A stretch of 64,000 nt of DNA from Arthrobacter oryzae (GTDB lineage Bacteria > Actinomycetota > Actinomycetes > Actinomycetales > Micrococcaceae): contig NZ_RBIR01000005.1 of assembly GCF_003634095.1 (NCBI RefSeq), positions 208,135 to 272,134 of the forward strand, written 5' to 3'. Below are positions 1 to 8,660 of this stretch, in pieces. The position numbers and the translations under genes are program-made. The notes under the pieces are model-generated. The model had not been told where the DNA came from. It searched no databases and saw only the letters and a list, made by a program, of their open reading frames with translations. Every line of letters starts with the position of its first letter. The first letter of the stretch is position 1.

Positions 1-367
1 CGCCGGCCTTGGCCATCTTGATGCCGTTGTATTCGGCCGGGTTATGGCTGGCCGTGAACGTGGCGCCGGCGGCGTCGAGGTCACCGCAGGCGTAGTACAG
101 CTCGTCGGTGGAGATCAGGTCCAGCAGCTGGACGTTGGCGCCGCGCGTGGCGGCGCCTTTGGCAAAGGCTTTGGTGAACTCGGGGGAGGAGGGGCGCATG
201 TCGCCGCCCACCAGTACGGTCTTCCCCTCGAGGTCCAGGACGTCAACGAAGGCAGCGCCGACGGCTTCGACGATCTCCGCGGTGATGGATTGCCCCACGA
301 TTCCGCGCACGTCGTACGCCTTGAACGAGGCCGAGAGGTCAAAAGTCTTTGTCTTGTCCGTAGTCAC
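1..367 (-). CDS. manB: Phosphomannomutase/phosphoglucomutase, N-terminal part (runs off the window)
   Basis: This is the first ~122 residues of an alpha-D-phosphohexomutase, the cytosolic enzyme that interconverts hexose 6- and 1-phosphates to supply sugar nucleotides. Reading the minus strand from a GTG at 365-367 gives FKAYDVRGIVG near the N-terminus, the typical opening of this family, then VLVGGDMRPSSPEF. Near the window edge is TASHNPAEYNGIKMAK, which holds the phosphoserine loop TASHNP, so the catalytic serine is present. The rest of domain I and domains II-IV lie outside the window. The family normally has about 450-480 residues. It is divergent from the recQ-type gene, with ~115 bp between them. 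Mannose and glucose specificity cannot be separated from this fragment. Confidence 0.9.
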   Translation of the reverse strand, partial: MTTDKTKTFDLSASFKAYDVRGIVGQSITAEIVEAVGAAFVDVLDLEGKTVLVGGDMRPSSPEFTKAFAKGAATRGANVQLLDLISTDELYYACGDLDAAGATFTASHNPAEYNGIKMAKAG

Positions 368-483
368 GCGTCTTATCTTACGTTGCGGCTTTGCCACGGC
401 GGCCTTGCAGCGCCCGGAAGGCTTTGTCCACATAGCGGGGTGCCGGCTGTGCCGGTGTCGGAGGCGGCTGGGATACTGAATCA

Positions 484-2757
484 ATGGCCAGTAACCAGAA
501 CGCCCTTTCCGAGCCTGCCCTCTCCGACGCCGCCCTCTCCGGCCCTGCACCATCCGACGCTGCTCTGTCCTACCCTGCCCAAGCCGACGCCGCAGCATCC
601 GGCGCCGGGCTGTCTGCCGATGCGGCCGCCCCGACCCGGGAACAGGCCCAGGCTGTGCTGCGGGAGCTCGTCGGCCATCCGGAGGCACGGTTCCATGACG
701 GCCAGTTCGAGGCCATTGAGGCCCTGGTCGACGGCGGCAGGCGGGCCCTGGTGGTGCAGCGCACCGGCTGGGGGAAGTCGGCCGTGTACTTCGTGGCCTC
801 CCTGCTGCTGCGCCGCCGCGGCGCCGGCCCCACCCTCATCGTGTCCCCGCTGCTGGCCCTCATGCGAGACCAGGTCGCCGCCGCGGCGCGGGCCGGTGTC
901 CGAGCCGTCGCCATCAACTCGGCAAACCAGCTGGAGTGGGACACCGTCCGCGAGCAGCTCGCCGCCGACGAAGTGGACGTCCTGCTGGTATCGCCAGAAC
1001 GCCTGACCAACCCGTCGTTCCGGGAGAACCAGCTCCCGGAGCTCGTCCGCCGGACCGGACTGCTGGTCATTGACGAGGCCCACTGCATCTCGGACTGGGG
1101 CCACGACTTCCGTCCCGACTACCGGCGCATCGCGGACCTCATCACGCAGCTGCCGGACACGGTCCCGGTGCTCGCCACCACCGCCACGGCCAATTCCCGG
1201 GTGGTGCATGACATCGAGGAGCAGCTGGGCAAGGATGTGCTGACCATCCGTGGCGCCCTGGGCCGGGAATCGCTCCGGCTGGGCGTCCTGACCCTGCCGG
1301 ATTCCCGGCAGCGGCTGGGCTGGCTGCTGACTCATCTGCAGGACCTGCAGGGCAGCGGCATCATCTACACCCTCACGGTGTCCGCCGCGGAGGACACCGC
1401 GCGCCTGCTGGCCGAGGCCGGGCATGAGGTGCTGGCCTACACCGGCCGCACCGATCCCGCGGACCGTGAACGCGCCGAACAGCTCCTGAAGGACAACCAG
1501 GTCAAGGCGCTGGTGGCCACGTCGGCCCTCGGCATGGGCTTCGACAAGCCGGACCTGGGCTTCGTGGTGCACCTGGGCGCGCCGTCCTCGCCCGTGGCGT
1601 ATTACCAGCAGGTGGGCCGCGCCGGGCGTGGCGCGGCGAACGCCGACGTCCTGCTGCTGCCCGGCTCCGAGGACCGCGACATCTGGCAGTATTTTGCCAC
1701 CGCGTCCATGCCCTCCGGGGAAAAAGCTGCCGCCGTCCTCACGGCCCTTGCCGAGGCCGGCACGGCAGTGTCCACGGTGGCGCTCGAGGCCCGGGTTGAT
1801 TTGCGCCGGACCCCGCTGGAATTGCTGTTGAAGGTCCTGGCCGTGGATGGCGCCGTCGAACGCGTCGGCGGCGGCTGGCGCTCCACGGGACGGCCCTGGA
1901 GCTACGACGCCGAGCGCTATGGCCGGATCGCCGAGGCCCGGGTGGATGAGCAGGACTCGATGGTGATCTACCAGGACACGGCCGGCTGCCGGATGGAATA
2001 CATCACCTCCGTGCTGGATGACGAAACCGCCCGCGCCTGCGGCCGCTGCGATAACTGCGCGGGCCGCTGGTTCCCGACCGAAATTGCCGACGCCGCCACG
2101 GAGGCCGCCGGACAGACTCTCCGCCGGGCCGGCATCGTTCTGGAACCGCGCCTGCAGTGGCCCAGCGGCATGGACCGCCTCGGGGTGCCGGTCAAGGGCA
2201 AGATCAAGCCGGACGAAGCCCTCGCGGACGGCCGTGTCCTGGCGCGCCTGACGGACCTCGGCTGGGGCGGGGCGCTGCGTGAGGCGTTCGCCTCCGGTGC
2301 CCCGGACCGGGCGGTGGACCCCGGCATGCTTCAGGCCTGCGTCCAGGTCCTCCGGGAATGGGGCACGGGAGACGCCCGCACCCCGGGCTGGAGCGGTGCC
2401 GGCCGGCCGGCCGCGATCATCAGCCTGCCTTCCCGGGGAAAACCGGCGCTGGTGGACTCCCTGGCCCGCGGGATCTCCGAGATCGGCCGCATCCCGTATC
2501 TCGGCCAGCTGCAGCTCCAGCATGGCGGCCCCACTGGCGGCCGCGGCGGCAACAGCGCCTACCGGCTCGCCGGAGTCTGGGACCGACTGGTGGTCGGTCC
2601 CGAACTGGAGGAGGCCCTGGCTGGAATCCGCGGCCAGAGCGTGATGCTCATTGACGACCTCGTGGACAGCCGCTGGACCATGACGGTGTCCGGGCGCGCC
2701 CTCAGGCTCGCCGGCGCCGGCGCCGTTCTGCCGCTGGCGTTGGGCCAGGCCGGCTGA
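484..2757 (+). CDS. recQ: RecQ-family ATP-dependent DNA helicase with PRPP-loop-like C-terminal tail
   Basis: Superfamily 2 3'-5' DNA helicase of 757 residues, expected to unwind DNA in repair and recombination. Visible motifs are a Walker A variant RTGWGKS (about 93-99), DEAH at 197-200 followed by CISDWGHDFRP, the motif III-like ATATA, and the motif VI-like QQVGRAGRG. A RecQ-type zinc site follows (CRMEY...CGRCDNC). The last ~120 residues contain LIDDLVDSRWT (about 722-732), which resembles the PRPP-binding loop of type I phosphoribosyltransferases. The first ~45 residues are a degenerate Ala/Ser/Pro repeat (ALSxPALSDAALSG), so the true start could be internal, although no better in-frame start is obvious. 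Its 3' end overlaps the convergent MFS gene by 56 bp. Confidence 0.92.
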   Translation: MASNQNALSEPALSDAALSGPAPSDAALSYPAQADAAASGAGLSADAAAPTREQAQAVLRELVGHPEARFHDGQFEAIEALVDGGRRALVVQRTGWGKSAVYFVASLLLRRRGAGPTLIVSPLLALMRDQVAAAARAGVRAVAINSANQLEWDTVREQLAADEVDVLLVSPERLTNPSFRENQLPELVRRTGLLVIDEAHCISDWGHDFRPDYRRIADLITQLPDTVPVLATTATANSRVVHDIEEQLGKDVLTIRGALGRESLRLGVLTLPDSRQRLGWLLTHLQDLQGSGIIYTLTVSAAEDTARLLAEAGHEVLAYTGRTDPADRERAEQLLKDNQVKALVATSALGMGFDKPDLGFVVHLGAPSSPVAYYQQVGRAGRGAANADVLLLPGSEDRDIWQYFATASMPSGEKAAAVLTALAEAGTAVSTVALEARVDLRRTPLELLLKVLAVDGAVERVGGGWRSTGRPWSYDAERYGRIAEARVDEQDSMVIYQDTAGCRMEYITSVLDDETARACGRCDNCAGRWFPTEIADAATEAAGQTLRRAGIVLEPRLQWPSGMDRLGVPVKGKIKPDEALADGRVLARLTDLGWGGALREAFASGAPDRAVDPGMLQACVQVLREWGTGDARTPGWSGAGRPAAIISLPSRGKPALVDSLARGISEIGRIPYLGQLQLQHGGPTGGRGGNSAYRLAGVWDRLVVGPELEEALAGIRGQSVMLIDDLVDSRWTMTVSGRALRLAGAGAVLPLALGQAG

Positions 2758-4183
2758 CCTCGGCGCCGGCGTGGCGGGGGAGGGCCAGGCTGTCCAGCGT
2801 GCTCAGGAGCATGAGGACGGCGATGGCCACGAACGCCGCCCGGTACGGCGCCGCCGGATCACCGGGAGCCAGACCCGCGGCGCCGGGGACATGATTGGCG
2901 GAACCAAAGATCCGCAGCAGCAGCGCCCCTACGGCGATCCCGGCCGCGGTAGCGAGCTGTACAAGCGTGGCGGAGACGGCATTGGCGGACGGCAGCTGGG
3001 CCGGGGCGACGTCGGCGTACTGGACCGAGGCATAGGCCGAAAACCCGATCGAACGGAAGGCCCCGCTGGCCACCAGCAGGGCGAAGATCAGTGGCTCCGG
3101 AGTGCCGGCGTCGAGCAGGGCGCACAGCGCAAAGGTGCCCGCAGAGGCCAGCGACGCAAATACCAGAACGGGTTTGAAGCCGAAACGCCGGATGAGGGGC
3201 GTGGTGGCCGGCTTGATCCCGATGTTCCCCACGAACACGGCGGAGACCATGGCCCCGGCGCGCAGCGGGTCCCAGCCGAAGCCGGCCTGGAACATCAGCG
3301 GCAGCAGGAACGGCACGGCGCTGATGGTCAGCCGGTAGACAAAACCGCCGGTGGCCGTCGCACGGAACGTCCGCGCGCCGAAGACGGTCAGATTGAACAG
3401 CGGCGTGCTGGACCGCCGCATCCAGGCCACGGCAGCGCTCAGGAACAGCAGGCCCGCGGCGATTCCCGCGGCCGCCTGCACCCCGGCGTCCCGGCCGCCG
3501 GCCAGTTCCAGGCCAACCAGCAGGGAACCCACGCCGAGCGTCGTCAGGGCCAGCCCCAGCCAGTCAAGGCGCCGCGTGCTGTCGCCGCCGACAGCCGGGA
3601 CCAGACGCAGCGCGGCCAGGAACGCCGCCAGGCCGAGGGGAAGGTTGACCAGGAAGATCCAGTGCCAGGACAGGTACGTCGTCAGCGCCCCGCCGACGAG
3701 CGGTGCCAGGACCGGTGCCAGCAGCCCGGGCCACACCAGGAACGCGGTGGCCCGCAGCAGATCCTTCTTCGGCGTGCCGCGCAGCACCACCAGGGTGCCC
3801 ACCGGGACCATCATGGCGCCGCCGGCACCCTGCAGGACGCGGCTCAAGGTCAGCATGGTGAGGTCCTGGCTGAGCGCGCACAGCAGCGAGGCGGCGGTGA
3901 AAGTCGCGATGGCCAGGCAGAACACCCGGCGGGCACCGATCCGCTCCGCCAGCCAGCTGCTCAGCGGGATGCCCATGGCCACCGTCATCAGGTAGGCCGT
4001 CATGGTGATGTTGACATCCGCGGCGGGCACCGAGAAGTCAGCGGCGATGCTGGGTATGGCCGTGGTCAGGACGGTCCCGTCGAGGAATTCCATGAAGAAC
4101 GTCGCGGCCACCAGCAGGGCCAGCCGCGGGCTCCAGCTTCCCGCGCCGGGGACGGCGCCGCGGGGGGAGGTCTTCATCCGCAT
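2702..4183 (-). CDS. MFS transporter, DHA2 (EmrB/QacA-like) drug exporter family
   Basis: Inner-membrane proton-coupled exporter of 493 residues with many hydrophobic segments, the usual size for a 14-helix DHA2 protein. The N-terminal helix contains FMEFLDGTVLTTAIPSIA, matching the D1 motif region of drug:H+ antiporters (LDxTxxxxAxP). LSRVLQGAGGAMMVPVG matches the family's conserved LQGxGgA segment. The substrate is unknown. The start is MRMKTS at 4183, with weak ribosome-binding support; the second Met, two codons later, is possible. It lies 30 bp downstream of the oxidoreductase gene on the same strand and may be co-transcribed. The C-terminus ends in a run of arginines and overlaps the convergent helicase gene. 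Confidence 0.9.
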   Translation of the reverse strand: MRMKTSPRGAVPGAGSWSPRLALLVAATFFMEFLDGTVLTTAIPSIAADFSVPAADVNITMTAYLMTVAMGIPLSSWLAERIGARRVFCLAIATFTAASLLCALSQDLTMLTLSRVLQGAGGAMMVPVGTLVVLRGTPKKDLLRATAFLVWPGLLAPVLAPLVGGALTTYLSWHWIFLVNLPLGLAAFLAALRLVPAVGGDSTRRLDWLGLALTTLGVGSLLVGLELAGGRDAGVQAAAGIAAGLLFLSAAVAWMRRSSTPLFNLTVFGARTFRATATGGFVYRLTISAVPFLLPLMFQAGFGWDPLRAGAMVSAVFVGNIGIKPATTPLIRRFGFKPVLVFASLASAGTFALCALLDAGTPEPLIFALLVASGAFRSIGFSAYASVQYADVAPAQLPSANAVSATLVQLATAAGIAVGALLLRIFGSANHVPGAAGLAPGDPAAPYRAAFVAIAVLMLLSTLDSLALPRHAGAEVSRPGPTPAAERRRRRRA

Positions 4184-4213
4184 GTGCGCCCGCTCCGGTT
4201 CATGCGTCGCCGT

Positions 4214-5908
4214 TCATGCGTCGCGGAGCGAAGGCTCCGAATCCAACACGGCCATGGCGGCGTTATGCCCGCCGATGGCACTGACGGCGCCGCCCCGGCG
4301 GGCCCCCGACCCGCAGAGGAGAATCTGGGGGTCGTCCGTCGCCACACCCCAGCGGCGCGCCGGCGTGTCCAGCGGTTCGCCGTCTTCCACGAACGGCCAG
4401 TCGAGGCCGCCGTGGAAGATGTTGCCCCGGGGCATACCGACGGCGCGTTCGATGTCCAGGGTGGTCTTGGTTTCGATGCAGGGCCGACCCGCCGAATCCG
4501 TCAGGAGCAGATCCTCGATGGGCTCAGCCAGGACGGAGTTCAGGGATGCCAGGACGGCGGACTGCAGTTCGGCGCGCCGGTCCTCGTTGTTTTCCGGGCT
4601 GACCAGCCGGTCCGGGGCGTGCAGGCCGAAGACCGTGAGCGTCTGGGCGCCGGCGGCCTGCAGTTCCGGGGACAGGATGCTGGGGTCGGTCAGGGAATGG
4701 CAGTAGATTTCACACGGCAGCGGCGAGGGCACCGATCCGGCAGCGGCACGGAGGTAGGCGGAGTCCAGTTGAGTCCAGGTCTCGTTGATGTGGAACGTTC
4801 CGCCGAAGGCCGCCGCTGGGCTGACCGAGCCGTCCCGGAGCCGGGGAAGCCGCTTCAGCAGGAGGTTGACCTTGACCTGCGCGCCCTCGCGGTGATGGTT
4901 CGGGTTGACGGTGGCAGGGACGGCGGGCACGGCGGCGACGCCGGTGCCGGTGTCCGCAGCCGTGGCAGCATCCCGGCCGGGCAAGCGGTCCGGTGACTGA
5001 CCCGGCAGTCGGCCCCTTAGCCGGTCCAGGACGGCCGGCGCTACGTTGGCGAGGACCCACGGAGCGGTTGCCGTACGGTCCTGCCCGCCGTGCCGGTAGT
5101 CCACCACCCCGCCGGGCCGGACGGCCGTGACCTCCGCCGAGGTCAGGATGGTCGCTCCGGCGTCACGGGCCGCCCGCTCCAGCTCGCCCGAGACTGCGCC
5201 CATGCCGCCCACCGGCACGTCCCAGTCGCCGGTCCCGCCGCCGATCAGGTGGTAGAGGAAGCAGATGTTCTGCTGCAGGTCTTCGTCGTCGGCCCGGGCG
5301 AAAGTCCCGATCAGCGCATCTGTCAGGACGACGCCGCGGACCAGGTCACTGCGCAGTTCCTTGCTGATGGCCTGCCCGATGGGATGTTCGATCATGGCCT
5401 CCCACGCCTCGGCGGCCCCGGCCCGGGCGGCGAGGGAGCGGGCTTCGGACCGCGGCAGCAGTGGTGCGGTCATGGTGGGCCAGAGGGCCTCGGTGAGCTG
5501 TCGGCAGGCGGCGTAGAACGCCTCGAAGGCGCGGAATTCGCCGTCGGAAGCGCCGACCGCGGCAAAGGACGCGGCGGTGGCGGCCTGGTCCTCGTTGTCC
5601 ACGAGCAGGCCCCGGCTGCTGTCCTGGGGATCGGGCGTGTAGGAGGAATAGCGCCGCCGGGCCAGCTCGATGCGCAGCCCGAGGTCCTCGATGATCTGGC
5701 GGGGCAGCAGGCTGACGAGGTACGAGTAACGGGAGAGGCGGGCGTCGACGCCGTCGAACGCGTGCGCGGACACCGCGGCCCCGCCGGGGTGTTCCAGCTT
5801 TTCCAGGACCAGGACCGCGCGCCCGGCCTTGGCCAGGTACGCGGCGGCGGCCAGGCCGTTGTGGCCCCCGCCGACGATGATGGCGTCAAATTCCGTGTTG
5901 CTCGACAT
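4214..5908 (-). CDS. Phytoene-dehydrogenase-like FAD/NAD(P)-dependent oxidoreductase
   Basis: Flavoprotein of 564 residues in the CrtI/amine-oxidase superfamily. The dinucleotide-binding fold is at the very N-terminus (DAIIVGGGHNGLAAAAYLA, with VLVLEKLEHPGGA after it). Near the C-terminus LLCGSGARRGGAVSAIGGHNAA fits the second FAD contact of the family. I chose the ATG at 5908 (MSSNTEFD) because it directly precedes the Rossmann fold; the longer open frame would read through the tRNA-Ser gene. An Ala/Asp/Pro-rich insertion sits around residues 300-330. No carotenoid genes (crtB, crtE) are nearby, so a carotenoid role is not supported and the substrate is unknown. A DHA2 exporter lies just downstream. 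Confidence 0.85.
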   Translation of the reverse strand: MSSNTEFDAIIVGGGHNGLAAAAYLAKAGRAVLVLEKLEHPGGAAVSAHAFDGVDARLSRYSYLVSLLPRQIIEDLGLRIELARRRYSSYTPDPQDSSRGLLVDNEDQAATAASFAAVGASDGEFRAFEAFYAACRQLTEALWPTMTAPLLPRSEARSLAARAGAAEAWEAMIEHPIGQAISKELRSDLVRGVVLTDALIGTFARADDEDLQQNICFLYHLIGGGTGDWDVPVGGMGAVSGELERAARDAGATILTSAEVTAVRPGGVVDYRHGGQDRTATAPWVLANVAPAVLDRLRGRLPGQSPDRLPGRDAATAADTGTGVAAVPAVPATVNPNHHREGAQVKVNLLLKRLPRLRDGSVSPAAAFGGTFHINETWTQLDSAYLRAAAGSVPSPLPCEIYCHSLTDPSILSPELQAAGAQTLTVFGLHAPDRLVSPENNEDRRAELQSAVLASLNSVLAEPIEDLLLTDSAGRPCIETKTTLDIERAVGMPRGNIFHGGLDWPFVEDGEPLDTPARRWGVATDDPQILLCGSGARRGGAVSAIGGHNAAMAVLDSEPSLRDA

Positions 5909-6004
5909 GGGCCTATCCTGCCATCCGGATCCGCGTGCGGGCGCGCGGCGTCCGGCCACCGGACAGGGGCCGGGCCCGCCGCTGACGGCATTCCCCGGGA
6001 ACGC

Positions 6005-6032
6005 AAAAGGCCCCGGTCCGAGGACCGGGGCC
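6005..6032 (-). terminator. Rho-independent-like terminator of tRNA-Ser(GCU)
   Basis: A perfect 11-bp inverted repeat (6009-6019 with 6022-6032, loop of 2) reads GGCCCCGGTCC/GGACCGGGGCC and is followed on the minus strand by TTTT. It lies 5 bp past the 3' end of the tRNA. Confidence 0.75.
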
Positions 6033-6037
6033 GAACG

Positions 6038-6125
6038 CGGAGACGGGGGGATTTGAACCCCCGGTGGAGTTGTGCCCCACACTTCATTAGCAGTGAAGCC
6101 CATTCGGCCGCTCTGGCACGTCTCC
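6038..6125 (-). tRNA. tRNA-Ser (anticodon GCU)
   Basis: An 88-nt class II tRNA on the minus strand. The acceptor stem GGAGACG pairs with CGTCTCC (6039-6045), with discriminator G at 6038. The anticodon stem-loop CTTCACTGCTAATGAAG carries GCT, which reads AGC/AGU. A long variable arm and the T-arm GGTTCAAATCC are present. CCA is not encoded. Confidence 0.96.
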
Positions 6126-6194
6126 AATTGCTATTAACTAGCCAACCAAGGATACGCAGAAGGTGCCACGCAGTGCAAAACGGCCCCCCCAGAA

Positions 6195-6257
6195 CAACGC
6201 GGGGTCACTTCGCGCCCATGTCGGGGCGCCGGATGGGCGCGAAGTGACCCCGCGTTG
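6195..6257. repeat. 63-bp dispersed palindrome, copy 1 (perfect 25-13-25)
   Basis: Inverted repeat with 25-nt arms at 6195-6219 and 6233-6257 that are exactly complementary, and a 13-nt GC-rich loop. The arm begins CAACGCGGGGTCA. Related 63-bp elements with the same 25-13-25 spacing occur at 39599-39661 and 49669-49731. This copy lies between the stop codon of the prolyl oligopeptidase gene and the 5' end of tRNA-Ser. It has no T-tract on either strand, so it does not look like a simple terminator. Confidence 0.9.
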
Positions 6258-6280
6258 CTGGTGGTGGCAGGGGTGTGGGA

Positions 6281-8575
6281 TCAGGCCTCCCGGCCGGCCA
6301 GGGAACGCCACAGGAAATGCTGGCTGCGGCTCTGCAGGGCCGCAGCCTGCCGGTTGTCCGACGCGCCCGCGTGGCCGCCCTCGAGGGCTTCATGGAACCA
6401 GACGTTCGGGATGCCCATCGCCTGCATGCGGGCCGCCATCTTCCGGGCCTGGACCGGGCCCACCCGGTCGTCTGATGTGGCGGTCCAGATGAACGCCTCC
6501 GGGTAGTCCACGCCGTCCTTGAGCAGGTGGTACGGGGAGAACGTCTTCAGGAACTCCCACTGTTCCGGGACGTCAGGGTCGCCGTATTCGCCAATCCAGG
6601 AATAGCCCGCCGAGAGTTTGGAGTACCGGCGCATGTCCAGGAGCGGGACGCCGCAGGACACGGCGCCGAACAGCTCCGGGTACTGGGTGAGCATGTTGCC
6701 CACCAGCAGCCCGCCGTTGGAGCCGCCCACGCAGCCGAGCCGCTGCCGGGAGGTGACGCCGCGGGAGACCAGGTCCCTGGCCACGGCGGCGAAGTCCTCG
6801 TACGCGCGGTGGCGGTTCTCCTGCAGCGCGGCCCGGTGCCAGGAGGGCCCGTATTCGCCGCCGCCGCGGATGTTCGCCACCACATAGACGCCGCCCCGGC
6901 GGTGCGGTGCCCCGCCGTCGGCGCCGGCGGACTCGGCGGTGCGCCGCTCCAGCCACGCCCGGCCGATCGCGCCGCTGTAGGCCGGGGTCCGGGAGATCTC
7001 GAAGCCCCCGTAGCCGGACAGCTGCGTGGGGTTCTGGCCGTCCAGCACCAGGTCCTTGGCGGCCACCTGGAAGTAGGGGACCTTCGTGCCGTCCTGGGAC
7101 ACCGCGAAGTGCTGCTGGACTTCGTACTCCGCCTCATTGAAGAACGACGGCGAGGTCCGGATGACCTCGTGCGTGCTGGCCACACGGGCGTCGGCCCCGG
7201 GGCCACTGCCGCGGGTGAGCGTGCCCCGGGTCAGGGTGGTGGGCGTCGTGAAGCCGGTGGCGACCAGCCAGAAGTCGTTCCCCGCCCCCGGCGCCTCGCC
7301 CTCGGAAATCACGGCGCCGCCGCCGGTGCCGTCGTCGTCCGAGCCTTCGCCGTCGTCTTCGTCATCCACCGCGAAGGCGTTGACGTCGTGCAGCGGCGGG
7401 CAGGCGTCCAGGACGGTGGAGGCCCACGCCGAGTCCCTCCCCGGGCGCCGCGGATCAAGGACCTGGATTTCCGAGGACACGTCGCGGAGCAGATTCAGCA
7501 GCAGGAAGTCCCGGGTCCAACTCCAGGACTGCAGTGAGGTGTGCGGATCCGGGGTGAAGAGCACCGTCAGGTCCCGGCTTCCGGCGAGGAAGTCCTCGAA
7601 CCCGGCCGCGAGCAGGGCGCCCGCGGGGTAGGTGGTGCCGTTCACGGTCCAGTCGCGCTGCGGGCGGAACAGCAGCCATTCGCGGTGCGAGCTCAGGTTC
7701 ACGTCTGCGGGTACGTCGATCTGCACCCACGCGCCGTCCCGCAGGACCGAGGTGTTCTTTTCGAAGAAACTGATCCAGTCGACCGCGAACGTGCGTTCGA
7801 AGCCCGGGGTGGAGTCGTGGGCCACGATCGCCATCATGTGGTCCTCGGGGATGTCGAAGAGCTTCTCGGCCTGCGTCAGGGATTCGCCCCGGCGCAGCTT
7901 TACCCCGGTGCGGGCGTAGGAGGAGGTGGTCCGCGGCAGGTCTGCGGCGGTCGTGGCGACGAGCAGGGTGTGATGGTCCAGCCAGGAGGCGTTTCCCTTG
8001 CCGGTCGGCAGGTCGAAGCCGCCGTCGGCCGGGTCCACGAAGCCGCGGGCCTCGACGTCGAACTCGCGGTAGCGGTTCGCGTCGCCGCCGTCGGGGGAGA
8101 ACGCCAGCAGCGCGCGCCGGTGCGGTTCGCCCGGGGCCGGGCGGAGGAAGTTGGCGCCGTGGAAGACCCAATCCTGGCCCTCCGCGGCCGCGAGGGCGTC
8201 GACATCCAGGAGCACGTCCCACGCGGGTTCCCCGCCCCGGTAGCTGTCCCAGCTGGTCCGGCGCCAGAGGCCCTTGGGGTTGTCCCGGTCCTTCCAGAAG
8301 TTGTAGTACCACTCGCCGTGCTTGCCCACCATGGGGATCCGGTCGGTGGAGTCGAGGACCTCCAGGATCCTGCCTTCCAGTTCGGCGTAGTCGGCGTCCT
8401 CGAGGAGCTCTTCGGTGCGGGCGTTCTGTTCACGGACCCAGGCCAGCTGCTCCTGGCCGTAGATGTCCTCCAGCCAGATGTTTTCGTCGACGGGTTCGGG
8501 GGAAATGCCTGCAGCCGGTGCGGGACCGGCGGCTTGGCCGGGCGCGGACTGGTGATCAGCTTCTGTGGCGGTCAT
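6281..8575 (-). CDS. Prolyl oligopeptidase family serine peptidase (S9A)
   Basis: Serine peptidase of 764 residues with the prolyl oligopeptidase layout: a beta-propeller region followed by an alpha/beta-hydrolase domain. The catalytic triad is visible as GGSNGG (Ser ~619), TSDDRVGP (Asp ~703) and LEGGHAG (His ~735). VANIRGGGEYGPSWHRAAL upstream of the serine is typical of the S9A subfamily. It likely cleaves short peptides after proline in the cytosol; no signal peptide is seen. I chose the ATG at 8575 (MTATEADHQ) over the start six codons upstream. A small acidic Gly-rich insert (DDEDDGEGSDDDGTGGG) lies in the propeller region. It is divergent from the FAD/NAD(P)-binding protein gene, and the two 5' regions are close. 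Confidence 0.92.
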   Translation of the reverse strand: MTATEADHQSAPGQAAGPAPAAGISPEPVDENIWLEDIYGQEQLAWVREQNARTEELLEDADYAELEGRILEVLDSTDRIPMVGKHGEWYYNFWKDRDNPKGLWRRTSWDSYRGGEPAWDVLLDVDALAAAEGQDWVFHGANFLRPAPGEPHRRALLAFSPDGGDANRYREFDVEARGFVDPADGGFDLPTGKGNASWLDHHTLLVATTAADLPRTTSSYARTGVKLRRGESLTQAEKLFDIPEDHMMAIVAHDSTPGFERTFAVDWISFFEKNTSVLRDGAWVQIDVPADVNLSSHREWLLFRPQRDWTVNGTTYPAGALLAAGFEDFLAGSRDLTVLFTPDPHTSLQSWSWTRDFLLLNLLRDVSSEIQVLDPRRPGRDSAWASTVLDACPPLHDVNAFAVDDEDDGEGSDDDGTGGGAVISEGEAPGAGNDFWLVATGFTTPTTLTRGTLTRGSGPGADARVASTHEVIRTSPSFFNEAEYEVQQHFAVSQDGTKVPYFQVAAKDLVLDGQNPTQLSGYGGFEISRTPAYSGAIGRAWLERRTAESAGADGGAPHRRGGVYVVANIRGGGEYGPSWHRAALQENRHRAYEDFAAVARDLVSRGVTSRQRLGCVGGSNGGLLVGNMLTQYPELFGAVSCGVPLLDMRRYSKLSAGYSWIGEYGDPDVPEQWEFLKTFSPYHLLKDGVDYPEAFIWTATSDDRVGPVQARKMAARMQAMGIPNVWFHEALEGGHAGASDNRQAAALQSRSQHFLWRSLAGREA

Positions 8576-8660
8576 TTTTCCATCCAAGAACATCGGTGCG
8601 GCAGTGGCAAGTCACACGGCGGGTCAGGCGGGCGGCCGGGTTGCCGATACGCTGGATGCC

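Noticed and set aside
481..2523. A 680-codon minus-strand open frame opposite the helicase gene
   Set aside because: Antisense to clear RecQ motifs, and its composition (His/Gln/Gly/Arg-rich) is that of a non-coding frame.
4214..5908. Carotenoid biosynthesis locus, because of the phytoene-dehydrogenase-like protein
   Set aside because: No crtB, crtE or cyclase gene is nearby, and this superfamily includes many unrelated oxidoreductases.
5909..6127. A longer N-terminus for the oxidoreductase starting at 6127
   Set aside because: That frame reads straight through the tRNA-Ser gene and its terminator; the ATG at 5908 immediately precedes the Rossmann motif.
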